This document shows, piece after piece, positions 52,746 to 60,283 of a DNA stretch of 64,000 nucleotides (the first letter of the stretch is position 1; each line of letters begins with the position of its first letter). The notes under the pieces were generated by a model. That model had not been told where the DNA came from and ran no database searches. It saw nothing but the letters and a program-made list of their open reading frames with translations. This DNA comes from Streptantibioticus silvisoli. Lineage in GTDB: Bacteria > Actinomycetota > Actinomycetes > Streptomycetales > Streptomycetaceae. The stretch is taken from positions 60,484 to 124,483 of the forward strand of contig NZ_JAAGKO020000023.1 in NCBI RefSeq assembly GCF_027947535.2, read 5' to 3'. A program made the position numbers and the translations under genes.

Positions 52746-53729
52746 TCAGGCGGCGGTGCCGCCGGAGTAGTCGCTGCTGAACGCGGTCTCCACGACGCCG
52801 GCCACGCTGGTGTCGGTCAGGATGATGCCCAGCTCCCGGTTGGCGGTGAGGGAGTTGGTGGTGTCGTTCATCGAGCCGATCTCGACCTTCATGTCGGACT
52901 GGCCGTAGTCGGCGACCACCACCTTGGCGTGCATGTAGAACCCGGTGCTGGAGGAGTAACCGACCACGGTGGCGCCGGCGTTCTCGATCTTGGTGACCTC
53001 GGAGGAGTAGTCCGACGGGCTCTCCAGCACCAGGCGCACCTTCACACCGCGCTGGGCGGCGTCGGCGATGGCGCTGACGACCGTCGAGTCGTTGAACTCC
53101 TCCTCCTCGATGTCCAGGGTCTTGGTGGCGCCGTTGATGACGGTCAGCAGGCGGGCGGTGGAGTCGGTGGGCGACCACAGCAGGTTGTCGCCGTCGCTCG
53201 GGGTGATCTGGGTGTCGGCGTAGTCGGCGTTGAAGACCGCCTCGATGGCGCTGACGTCGGCCGCGTCGGTGTCGAAGACCCCGTAGTCGCGGCTGGTGGA
53301 GTAGTACTTCGACGTCAGGTTGCCGGTGAGGACCAGCGACTTGTCACCGTCGACCGTGATGGTCTTCTGGTGGGTGTAGGTGAACGCGGTCGAGGAGTAC
53401 GTCACCCCGACGCCGGCCGCCTTCAGCGTGCTGTAGGCACTGCTGTTGGTCGAGGTCTCCTGGCGGTCCAGGATGACGCGGACGGTGACGCCGGCCTGTT
53501 CGCGGGCGATGAGGTCGTTGACCGCGGTGGTGTCCTGGAGCTCGTACATGGTCATGTCGAGCGACGTCGTGGCCGAGTTGATGAAGTCGTAGATGGTCGG
53601 CTCGGTGGTGGTCAGACCGAAGGCGAACGCCGAGTAGTCACCGGCGGCGTGGGCGGGCGCGGTCAACGCGATCACGGCGGACCCGGCCGCGACGGCTATT
53701 CCGGCACGGCGAAGCGTGGTGCGCAGCAT
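52746..53729 (-). CDS. secreted phospholipase D-like protein
   Basis: The 327-residue protein has a Sec signal peptide (cleavage after AHA near residue 28) and two HKD half-sites: HQKTITVDGDK (His120, Lys122, Asp127) and HAKVVVADYG (His267, Lys269, Asp274). Two HKD motifs in one chain make a full PLD active site. The short Ser/Thr-rich domain is closer to the nuclease/PLD-like group than to classical Streptomyces PLD (~500 residues), so the substrate may be phospholipid or nucleic acid. ATG 53729 has GGAG upstream. Confidence 0.9.
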   Translation of the reverse strand: MLRTTLRRAGIAVAAGSAVIALTAPAHAAGDYSAFAFGLTTTEPTIYDFINSATTSLDMTMYELQDTTAVNDLIAREQAGVTVRVILDRQETSTNSSAYSTLKAAGVGVTYSSTAFTYTHQKTITVDGDKSLVLTGNLTSKYYSTSRDYGVFDTDAADVSAIEAVFNADYADTQITPSDGDNLLWSPTDSTARLLTVINGATKTLDIEEEEFNDSTVVSAIADAAQRGVKVRLVLESPSDYSSEVTKIENAGATVVGYSSSTGFYMHAKVVVADYGQSDMKVEIGSMNDTTNSLTANRELGIILTDTSVAGVVETAFSSDYSGGTAA

Positions 53730-54050
53730 GATTCGGCTCCATGGTGATGTGGGGGGAGAGCTGTCGATGCAGGGGGCGTTGCCGTGGGGGGCAACCGCCC
53801 CAGCGCACCACGCGCGTAGACCGGCTGGGAAGCGCCCCCGGGGATTTTTGACATGTTCATTGAAGAGTTCTGACCGAGCGCACCGGATCGTCACGCCGCG
53901 TTCACCGCTGGACCACCCGATCGGCCGACGCGCCATCAGGGGCGGTGACTCACCGGTGCCGTTCGTTGACCCGGCGGACCGCGACGCGAAGGATGGGCCA
54001 CCGCCCGCCATCACACCATTCGCCCGTCTTGCCCGCATCCCGGAGGCCGC
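53730..54050. other. divergent promoter region
   Basis: 321 bases between two divergent genes, with no coding potential. It contains an AT-rich patch TTTTTGACATGTTCATTGAA at 53845-53864 whose TTGACA (53848-53853) is a candidate -35 box toward the right-hand gene. No clear -10 box at 17 bases. Confidence 0.4.
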
Positions 54051-55106
54051 GTGAAACGCCGTACGCTTCGATCGGCCTGGCACTCGTTCACCGGCTCGCC
54101 GTACTTCCCGGCCACCGTCATCGTCTTCATCGTGGCCGTCGCCGCCGGTCTTTTCGCCGGGTCCTACACCTACGCCATGGCCAACCCGACCCCGCGTCAC
54201 ATCCCGACCGCGGTCACCGGCGCACCGGCCTCGCAGCTGAAGCGGGCGGCCTTCGTCGCCGGCATGGAACGCGCGCTGGGCGCCTCGCTGGACCTCGAAC
54301 CGTTCACGACGTACGCGCGGGCCCACGAGGCGGTCGAGGAGCAGCGGGTCTTCGCCATCCTCCAGCAGCACGGCGGCCGCCCGGAGCTGGACGTCTCCAG
54401 CGCCTCGGGCGCCTCCGTCGCGGAACTGCTCACCCAGGCGGCCCCGGCGGTCGGCGCCAGGATCGGGGCGCCGGCGGTGGTACGGGACATCAACCCGGTG
54501 CAGAAGGGCGACCCGCGGGGCCTGGCGATCTTCTACATCTCGCTGGCCTCGGTGGTCGTCGGCTTCGTCGGCTCCACCCAGTTGGCGGTCAACGCCAAGG
54601 CCCTGCCGCCCGGCCGGCGCATCGCCTTCACCGCCGCGTACGCGCTGCTCGGCGGCTTCGCGATCGCGGCGGTGGTCGACTGGGGGCTGGGCGCGCTGCG
54701 GCTGCCGTTCGCCGAGTCGTGGCTGATCCTGGCCATGACGATGTTCACCTCCGGCATGGTCTTCGCCATGTTCAGCGTGCTGATCGGCCGCTGGGCGCTG
54801 CTGCCGACCTGGGGCCTGATGGTGCTGCTGGGCAACCCCTCCTCCGGCGGCGCGGTCTCCTGGCCGCTGCTGCCGTCCCTGCTCGGCGCCATCGGCCGCT
54901 GGCTGCCGCCCGGCGCCGCGGTCAACGCGCAGCACACCGCGGTGTACTTCGGCGGCCACCAGCACGCCTTCCCGTTCCTGGTACTGGCCGCCTGGGCGGT
55001 GGTGGCCAGCACGGTCTTCTGGCTACGCCGCGACCGCGCCACGGCGAAGGACGGCCGGGGGGCGGCGGGCGCGGGCGCCGGGGCGAGTGCGGGGGCGGGG
55101 GCGTGA
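54051..55106 (+). CDS. ABC-2/DUF3533-like membrane protein
   Basis: The 351-residue protein has one N-terminal helix (~20-42), a large extracytoplasmic domain (~45-155), then five to six helices to residue ~325, the topology of the YhgE/Pip and DUF3533 (SNG1-like) group within ABC-2-like membrane proteins. LPPGAAVNAQHTAVYFGG before the last helix is characteristic. The tail is a Gly/Ala low-complexity run. GTG 54051 follows GGAGG. No ATPase is encoded nearby, so transport function is not certain. Confidence 0.8.
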   Translation: MKRRTLRSAWHSFTGSPYFPATVIVFIVAVAAGLFAGSYTYAMANPTPRHIPTAVTGAPASQLKRAAFVAGMERALGASLDLEPFTTYARAHEAVEEQRVFAILQQHGGRPELDVSSASGASVAELLTQAAPAVGARIGAPAVVRDINPVQKGDPRGLAIFYISLASVVVGFVGSTQLAVNAKALPPGRRIAFTAAYALLGGFAIAAVVDWGLGALRLPFAESWLILAMTMFTSGMVFAMFSVLIGRWALLPTWGLMVLLGNPSSGGAVSWPLLPSLLGAIGRWLPPGAAVNAQHTAVYFGGHQHAFPFLVLAAWAVVASTVFWLRRDRATAKDGRGAAGAGAGASAGAGA

Positions 55107-55127
55107 CGCGGCGGGGCGCGGGATCAC

Positions 55128-55230
55128 GGCGGGACCACGCGGGCGTACCGGGCCTGACGCGGTGGGCACGCGGGCGTGACGGACGCGGGACCACGCGGGC
55201 GTACCGGAACGCGGCGGACACGCGGCCGTG
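55128..55230. repeat. two-copy ~56-bp direct repeat
   Basis: GGACCACGCGGGCGTACCGG occurs at about 55132 and 55188, each followed by GCGG-G-ACACGCGG-CGTGACGG. The repeat fills the gap between the convergent DUF3533-like and EamA genes. Non-coding. Confidence 0.55.
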
Positions 55231-55327
55231 ACGGACGGGGCGGGCGCCGGAGAGGTACGGGCCTGGCGCGGCGCGTCCATGGGCGCACCGGCGCGTACCG
55301 GCCCGTACCGGCGCGGCCGCGCAGTGC

Positions 55328-56305
55328 TCAGGCGCCGCGCCGCATGGCCGCGTTGGCGCCCAGGACGACCGCGATGGCGAGCCATTCGGCGGCGCCGAGG
55401 CGCTGGTGCAGGACGACCAGCCCGATGAGCGCGGCGAAGGCGGGGTTGACGCTCATGAAGACGCCGAAGAAACGGGCCGGCACCCGGCGCAGCGCCAGCA
55501 GGTCGAGGACGAACGGTACCGCCGACGACAGGATTCCGGCGGCGGCCGCGTGCCCGAGGGCGGCGGCGGTCGGCGGCCGGTGCGCCAGCACCACGGCGCC
55601 CACCGGCACGTAGAGCGCGGCGGAGACCACCGCGGCGGCGGCCGTGCCCTGCGCGCCGGGGAGCCGGGCGCCGACCACCCGGTTGAGCAGGATGTACGAC
55701 GCCCAGCACACCCCCGCCAGCAGTCCCAGGGCGATGCCGAGGCCGTCGGCGCTGGGGCGGGGCCGGGCCAGTACCGCGACCGCCGCGGCGGCCGGCACCG
55801 CGCAGAGCAGGTCGGCCGCCCGCCGCGAGGACGCCAGCGCCACGCCGAGCGGCCCGAGGAACTCCAGGGTGACGGCGAGACCCAGGCCGAGGTGCTCGAC
55901 GGCGGTGTACAGCGAGAGGTTCATGGTGGCGAAGACCACCGCGAGCGACAGCACCGGCCACCACTGCCGCCATGTGAACGTCCGCCAGCGCGGTCGCCCC
56001 ACCGCCAGCAGCGCGATCGCGGCGACCCACTGCCGGACCGCCACCACACCGGCCGGCCCGATCACCGGGAACGCCAGCGCGCCGACGGCCGCGCCGAGCT
56101 GGTTCGACAGCGCGCCGCCGGTCATCATCAGCACCCCGGACGGCGTCACGCGCCGGGCGTCACCGGCGGCGGCCCCGGCGGACGGTCCGCCCGCACCGCC
56201 CGGACCACCCGACCCGCCCGGCTGGCTCGGCCCGGGTATCGCGTCCGCGTCCGCGGCCGCAGCCGCCTTCGGGTCGTACGACGACATCATCATGAGCAGG
56301 AGCAT
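55328..56305 (-). CDS. EamA/RhtA-type transporter (DMT superfamily)
   Basis: The protein (325 residues from ATG 56305) has a Gly/Pro-rich start of ~45 residues and then ten helices in two EamA repeats; AALGHAAAAGILSSAVPFVLDLLALRRVPARFFG matches RhtA/threonine-homoserine exporters. It probably exports amino acids or metabolites. A longer start at 56335 exists, but it would place the LysR-type box inside the gene, so 56305 or a slightly later ATG is preferred. Divergent from a LysR regulator. Confidence 0.87.
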   Translation of the reverse strand: MLLLMMMSSYDPKAAAAADADAIPGPSQPGGSGGPGGAGGPSAGAAAGDARRVTPSGVLMMTGGALSNQLGAAVGALAFPVIGPAGVVAVRQWVAAIALLAVGRPRWRTFTWRQWWPVLSLAVVFATMNLSLYTAVEHLGLGLAVTLEFLGPLGVALASSRRAADLLCAVPAAAAVAVLARPRPSADGLGIALGLLAGVCWASYILLNRVVGARLPGAQGTAAAAVVSAALYVPVGAVVLAHRPPTAAALGHAAAAGILSSAVPFVLDLLALRRVPARFFGVFMSVNPAFAALIGLVVLHQRLGAAEWLAIAVVLGANAAMRRGA

Positions 56306-56320
56306 GGGTCGCCGCGTCAC

Positions 56321-56335
56321 ATGCGCAAAATGCAT
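56321..56335. promoter_or_regulatory. LysR-type T-N11-A box
   Basis: ATGCGCAAAATGCAT is an imperfect dyad (ATGC-N7-GCAT) with the T-N11-A spacing bound by LysR regulators. It lies between the EamA exporter and the lysR start, 28 bases from the latter. Confidence 0.55.
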
Positions 56336-56362
56336 GCGAGCGGTGTCTCATACGCTGGAGTC

Positions 56363-57250
56363 ATGCGACTTGAGCTGCGGCACCTGCGGTGCCTGGTGGC
56401 GGTGGTGGACACCGGGAGCTTCACCGACGCCGCGATCGAGCTGGGGGTGTCGCAGGCCGCGGTCTCCCGGACCCTGATCGCGCTCGAACAGCTGCTGGGC
56501 ACCCGGCTGCTGCACCGCTCCAGCCGGGAGGTGACGCCGACGACGGCCGGCGTCCAGGTGCTGGCGCGGGCCCGGAGCCTGCTGGTGGACGCCGACAACC
56601 TGATGCTGGAGGCCGCCACCGGGCACACCCGACTGCGGGTGGGGCACGCGTGGGCGGCGATGGGACGTCACACGGTGGAGTTCCAGCGCCGCTGGGCCGG
56701 CTCGCACCCGGACGTCGAACTGTGGCTGATCCGCACCAACTCCCCCACCGGCGGTCTCGCCGAGGGGCTGTGCGACCTCGCCGTGGTGCGCGGCTCCTTC
56801 GACGAGCGGCGGTTCGCGAGCGCGGTCGTCGGCCACGAGCGGCGGTACTGCGCGCTGGCCGCCGACGATCCGTGGGCGGCGCTGCGGTCCGTCGGCCTGG
56901 ACCGGATCAGCGAACGCGTCGTGCTGGTCGACCGCCGCACCGGGACGACCACGCCCGACCTGTGGCCGCCCGGCGCCCGGCCGGAGATCCGCGACACCCA
57001 CGACATCGACGACTGGCTGGCGCTGATCACCACCGGCCGCACCGTCGGCATCACGCCGGAGGCGACGGTCACGCAGTACCGGCGGGCGGGCGTGGTCTTC
57101 CGGCCGCTGCGCGACGCCCCGCCGGTGACCGTCCGGCTCATCTGGCGCCGGCACGACCCGCATCCGGCGACGGACGAGGCGGTGGCGCTGCTGTCCGAGC
57201 TGTACCGGAACGGCGGCCGGCGCGCGGCGCGGGGCCGGGCCGTCAGGTGA
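56363..57250 (+). CDS. LysR family transcriptional regulator
   Basis: The 295-residue protein has an N-terminal helix-turn-helix (LRHLRCLVAVVDTGSFTDAA, GVSQAAVSRTLIALEQLLGTRLLHR) and a substrate-binding domain from ~90. ATG 56363 has GGAG close in front. The divergent EamA gene with a T-N11-A box between them is the expected target. The stop overlaps the tail of the convergent beta-lactamase-like gene by eight bases. Confidence 0.93.
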   Translation: MRLELRHLRCLVAVVDTGSFTDAAIELGVSQAAVSRTLIALEQLLGTRLLHRSSREVTPTTAGVQVLARARSLLVDADNLMLEAATGHTRLRVGHAWAAMGRHTVEFQRRWAGSHPDVELWLIRTNSPTGGLAEGLCDLAVVRGSFDERRFASAVVGHERRYCALAADDPWAALRSVGLDRISERVVLVDRRTGTTTPDLWPPGARPEIRDTHDIDDWLALITTGRTVGITPEATVTQYRRAGVVFRPLRDAPPVTVRLIWRRHDPHPATDEAVALLSELYRNGGRRAARGRAVR

Positions 57251-58154
57251 GCGCGCCGGCCAGCAGCGCGGCGGTGGCGGTGACCAGCGCGCCGTCGGGC
57301 CGGGCGTCCGGCATCCGGGGCCTGGTGGTCAGGACGGCCAGCACGACCGGTGTGCCGCACGGCGGCCGGGCGACGCCCACGTCGTTGTCGCTGCCGAAGC
57401 CGCCGGAGCCGGTCTGACCGGCGACCGTCCAGCCGCCGGGCAGGCCGGCCGACAACCGGGTTCCGCCGATCGTCGCGTTCCGCAGCCACCCGGTGAGCCG
57501 GCGGCGGTCCGGCGCGCCGAGTACGTCGCCGAGGGTGATCCGCCGGAACGTCCGCGCGACACACCGGGGGCTGGTGGTGTCGGTGATCCGCCAGGGTTCG
57601 GCCGAGCCGATGTCCGGTTCCCAGTGGTCGAGCCGGGTGACCGGGTCGCCGAGGGAGCGGCAGAAACGGGTGAGGGCGGCGGGTCCGCCGAGCAGCCGCA
57701 GCAGCAGGTTGCCCGCGGTGTCGTCGCCGGCCTCGACGGCGGCCCGGCACAGTTCCGCGGCGGTCATGCCGTGCGCGAGGTGGTCCGGCGCCGCGGTGCG
57801 CGGCGCGTACCCGACCAGGTCGTCGGCGGTGTAGCGCACGGTGCGGCCGGGGAGGGTGCCGTCCCGGCCGAGGTCGCGCAGGACGGCCGCGGCGGCGAGC
57901 GGCTTGTACAGCGAGCAGATCGGGAACCGCTCGTCGGCACGGTGCAGCACGGTCGCGCCGGTGGCCGGGTTGTGGCCGAAGACGCCCAGCCGCGCGCCGT
58001 GCCGGCGTTCCAGCTCCCGCAGGGCGGCGTCCGTGCCGCGCACGTCACGGGCGGCGGCCCGCGCGCCACCGCCGGTGCCCCGGGCACCCGGTGCCCTGCC
58101 CACCGCGGCGCCGGGTGAGTACCGGCGGGTCGGACGGGTTCCTCGCGTACACAC
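57243..58154 (-). CDS. class A beta-lactamase-like protein with altered active site
   Basis: The 303-residue protein has the serine beta-lactamase fold: SLYK (Ser81, Lys84 = SxxK), a WEPDIGSAEPW omega loop with Glu179 (= Glu166), and the strand QTGSGGFGSDNDVGV. But SDN is GDD (143-145), the Asn at 170 is Gly, and KTG is QTG (Gln247). No hydrophobic signal peptide is visible in the ~40 basic residues ahead of the fold; GTG 58154 is supported by AAGGAGG. It may be an enzyme with another substrate or an inactive homologue kept in the cytoplasm. Confidence 0.82.
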   Translation of the reverse strand: MCTRGTRPTRRYSPGAAVGRAPGARGTGGGARAAARDVRGTDAALRELERRHGARLGVFGHNPATGATVLHRADERFPICSLYKPLAAAAVLRDLGRDGTLPGRTVRYTADDLVGYAPRTAAPDHLAHGMTAAELCRAAVEAGDDTAGNLLLRLLGGPAALTRFCRSLGDPVTRLDHWEPDIGSAEPWRITDTTSPRCVARTFRRITLGDVLGAPDRRRLTGWLRNATIGGTRLSAGLPGGWTVAGQTGSGGFGSDNDVGVARPPCGTPVVLAVLTTRPRMPDARPDGALVTATAALLAGALT

Positions 58155-58271
58155 GGTGGCCCTCCTTCGGCGGACGGTCACGAACGTCCGGGGGGAGGAC
58201 GCCGCGCGCCCCGCTCCCGGTTGCGTGCGGCGCCGCGGGCACGCCGTCGCGCCCGGGTGCGGACGGACCGG

Positions 58272-58301
58272 CGGCCCGCCCGGCATGTGCCGGACGGGCC
58301 G
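58272..58301 (-). terminator. terminator-like hairpin after the RDD gene
   Basis: A 13-bp stem with one mismatch (CGGCCCGCCCGGC opposite GCCGGACGGGCCG) and an ATGT loop, 19 bases beyond the RDD gene stop in the direction of transcription. Confidence 0.55.
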
Positions 58302-58319
58302 CGGACGACGCCTGGGCGG

Positions 58320-59057
58320 TCAGCCCTCCTTGACGACGACGGTCTTGGCCACCTTGTCGTGCAGGCACTGCTGGAGCGGCTTGTCCCACAGCTGCCACAA
58401 CACGTTGACCAGCATGAACAGTGATCCGACACAGTAGACGGCGACCGGCAGGCCGTAGACCGCGGCGCGGGTCCACAGGCCGCCGTCGGTCGGGCGGCCG
58501 AAGGTCGCGGCGTCCACGACGCGGGTCTTCATGACCTTCTTGCCGACCGTCTGGCCGTTCTGCGTCAGCATCATCGCGCCCTCGTACCCGAAGTACAGCA
58601 GGCCGATGATGACGTAGCCGATGATCCCGGCGCCGATCGTGAACGAGATGATGACGACCGGTATCAGCAGCACCAGGCCGTCGATCAGCCGGGCGAGGAA
58701 ACGGTCGCCGGCCGACGCCAGCGGGAGCGATCCCGGCCCGCCGGGCCCCATCGGGCCGCCGTACTGCGGCTGTTGGGGGTAGCCGTACGGCTGCTGCGGC
58801 TGCCCGTACGGCGGTTGCTGCGGGTATCCGTAGGGCTGCTGGCCGCCGGCGGGCTGCCCGTACTGCGGCTGGCCGTACGGGTCCTGCGGCTGCTGGGGCT
58901 GCCCGTAGGGCTGTTGGGGCTGCTGCGGCTGCTGTCCGTACGGCTGTTGGGGCTGCTGTCCGTACGGGTTGTTCTGCGGTTGCTGGGGCTGCTGCCCGTA
59001 GGGGTTCTGCTGCGGGTCGTTCGGGTAGCCGTACCCCGGCGGGTTGACGTTGCTCAT
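58320..59057 (-). CDS. RDD family membrane protein with Gln/Pro/Tyr-rich N-terminus
   Basis: The 245-residue protein has two parts. Residues ~1-105 are built from PYGQPQQP-like repeats and should be disordered and cytoplasmic. Residues ~112-245 form an RDD domain with ARLIDGLVLLIPVV (conserved Arg and Asp) and QTVGKKVMKTRVV, and three helices. RDD proteins are small transporter-like membrane proteins of largely unknown role; this repeat-tailed form is common in streptomycetes. ATG 59057. Confidence 0.9.
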   Translation of the reverse strand: MSNVNPPGYGYPNDPQQNPYGQQPQQPQNNPYGQQPQQPYGQQPQQPQQPYGQPQQPQDPYGQPQYGQPAGGQQPYGYPQQPPYGQPQQPYGYPQQPQYGGPMGPGGPGSLPLASAGDRFLARLIDGLVLLIPVVIISFTIGAGIIGYVIIGLLYFGYEGAMMLTQNGQTVGKKVMKTRVVDAATFGRPTDGGLWTRAAVYGLPVAVYCVGSLFMLVNVLWQLWDKPLQQCLHDKVAKTVVVKEG

Positions 59058-59281
59058 GCACCTGGCTCTTCGTCGTAGGGCCTTTGATCAGCAGTTGTAA
59101 CCTCTGACGGCGCCCAACGCCCCCTTCGGGACGGATTCGTTACCCGACCGGTTCGTTCGGCGGCACGCGACACGGCCGCCGGAGGACCAACCGGCGTCCC
59201 CGCGACCGCGGTTGGCGGCCGCCCGGTCCAACGCGGCACCGCTGCCCCGGGCGACGGGGCCGGCGGTCGCGGAGCCGGACG

Positions 59282-59326
59282 CGCCGGCCGCCCCGCCCGG
59301 CAGGTCCGGGGGCGGGGCGGCCGGCG
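59282..59326 (-). terminator. terminator hairpin after the NlpC/P60-like gene
   Basis: A perfect 16-bp stem (CGCCGGCCGCCCCGCC and its complement) with a 13-base loop starts six bases past the stop codon of the secreted protein gene. Confidence 0.75.
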
Positions 59327-59331
59327 GGCGG

Positions 59332-59865
59332 TCAGTACTTCTTGGGGCGGTAGGCGTGGAACTGGTCGCCGCCGAGGCCGTAGTCGACCTCGTCGTGGGC
59401 CGTGCCGGTGCCGCCCTTCTGCTCGTAGACCCAGTAGCGGCTGTGGGCCGAGCTGGTCCACTTGTCGAAGATCACGACGTGGCGGGTGAGGTTGGTCCCC
59501 GTCGAGTCGATGACGAGGTCGCCCTGCTTCAGGCCGGCCATCGTGATCTTCGTGGTGTACGTGCTGGTGGCCAGGCCGACGGTGTTCGGGCCGGGCTTGG
59601 GCAGCTCCAGGGCCATCGAGGCGTAGCCCGAGCAGTCGGTGCGGTAGCCGCCGTGGGTGGCGGTCTGGCTGTACGGGACCTGGTGGCCGTCGACGGCGGT
59701 GAGCCAGGTCTTGGCGCGGCTGATGGTCGTCGCCGGGCTGTACGCGGCAGGCTGGACGACGGCCGGGCGGGCGTGCGGCGCGGCGGCGTCGGCCGTACCG
59801 GCCAGCGGCGCGAGAAGGGTGGCGCCGAGCGCCAGGGGGACGATCAGGCGGACGGGTCGAGTCAT
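59332..59865 (-). CDS. secreted NlpC/P60-like cysteine peptidase/amidase
   Basis: The 177-residue protein has a Sec signal peptide (MTRPVRLIVPLALGATLLAP, cleavage near ADAAAP) and a compact papain-like domain: YRTDCSGYASMAL with the nucleophile Cys, then NLTRHVVIFDKW with the catalytic His. This pattern is shared by NlpC/P60 and CHAP-like cell-wall hydrolases. No SH3 or peptidoglycan-binding module is attached. ATG 59865 follows AGGGGAAG. A role in cell-wall turnover is likely but not proven. Confidence 0.85.
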   Translation of the reverse strand: MTRPVRLIVPLALGATLLAPLAGTADAAAPHARPAVVQPAAYSPATTISRAKTWLTAVDGHQVPYSQTATHGGYRTDCSGYASMALELPKPGPNTVGLATSTYTTKITMAGLKQGDLVIDSTGTNLTRHVVIFDKWTSSAHSRYWVYEQKGGTGTAHDEVDYGLGGDQFHAYRPKKY

Positions 59866-60283
59866 ATGGCTTCCCCTGTTGGTGAGTTGACGACTGGTCG
59901 GGCCCGCGGGGCCGCCGGGACGCACGCCGTCCGGCCGCGCCCGCGGTTCCGGTTCGTCACTGCACCCTGCCGAACTGTCATGCTCCGGTCAAGCAACCAG
60001 GCCCAGGCCACACCGGATCGCCGTAACGTGCCGACCGCCCGGGTGCGTCGTGTCCGGGGGGTGTCGTGTCCGGGGTGCGTTGCGTCCCGGGTGCGTTGCG
60101 TCCGGCGGCGGGCCGCGCCGCGGAGGACCGTACCCGGTGCGAGCGGCCGTACCCGGCTCCGGCGCGGGCTTGTCCGGCGCGGGCGTACCGGCGGGGGCTT
60201 GCCCGGCGCGGGATCATCCGGCAGTGACTGCCCGGCGCGGGCTCACCGGGCGCGGGTCTGCGCGGCAGCGGCCGGACCCGCCG
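59866..60283. other. non-coding gap with short GC repeats
   Basis: 418 bases. Near 59866-59995 lies the promoter region of the secreted peptidase gene; on the bottom strand GCTTGACC near 59990 offers a -35-like TTGACC. From 60030 to 60250 there are short repeats such as GTGCGTTGCGTCC (twice) and GGCGCGGGCTTG-type units. No gene. Confidence 0.4.

Noticed and set aside
59866..60000. Cyclic-di-AMP (ydaO-type) riboswitch upstream of the NlpC/P60-like gene
   Set aside because: Such riboswitches are common before actinomycete cell-wall hydrolases, so I looked, but the conserved core segments are not present.
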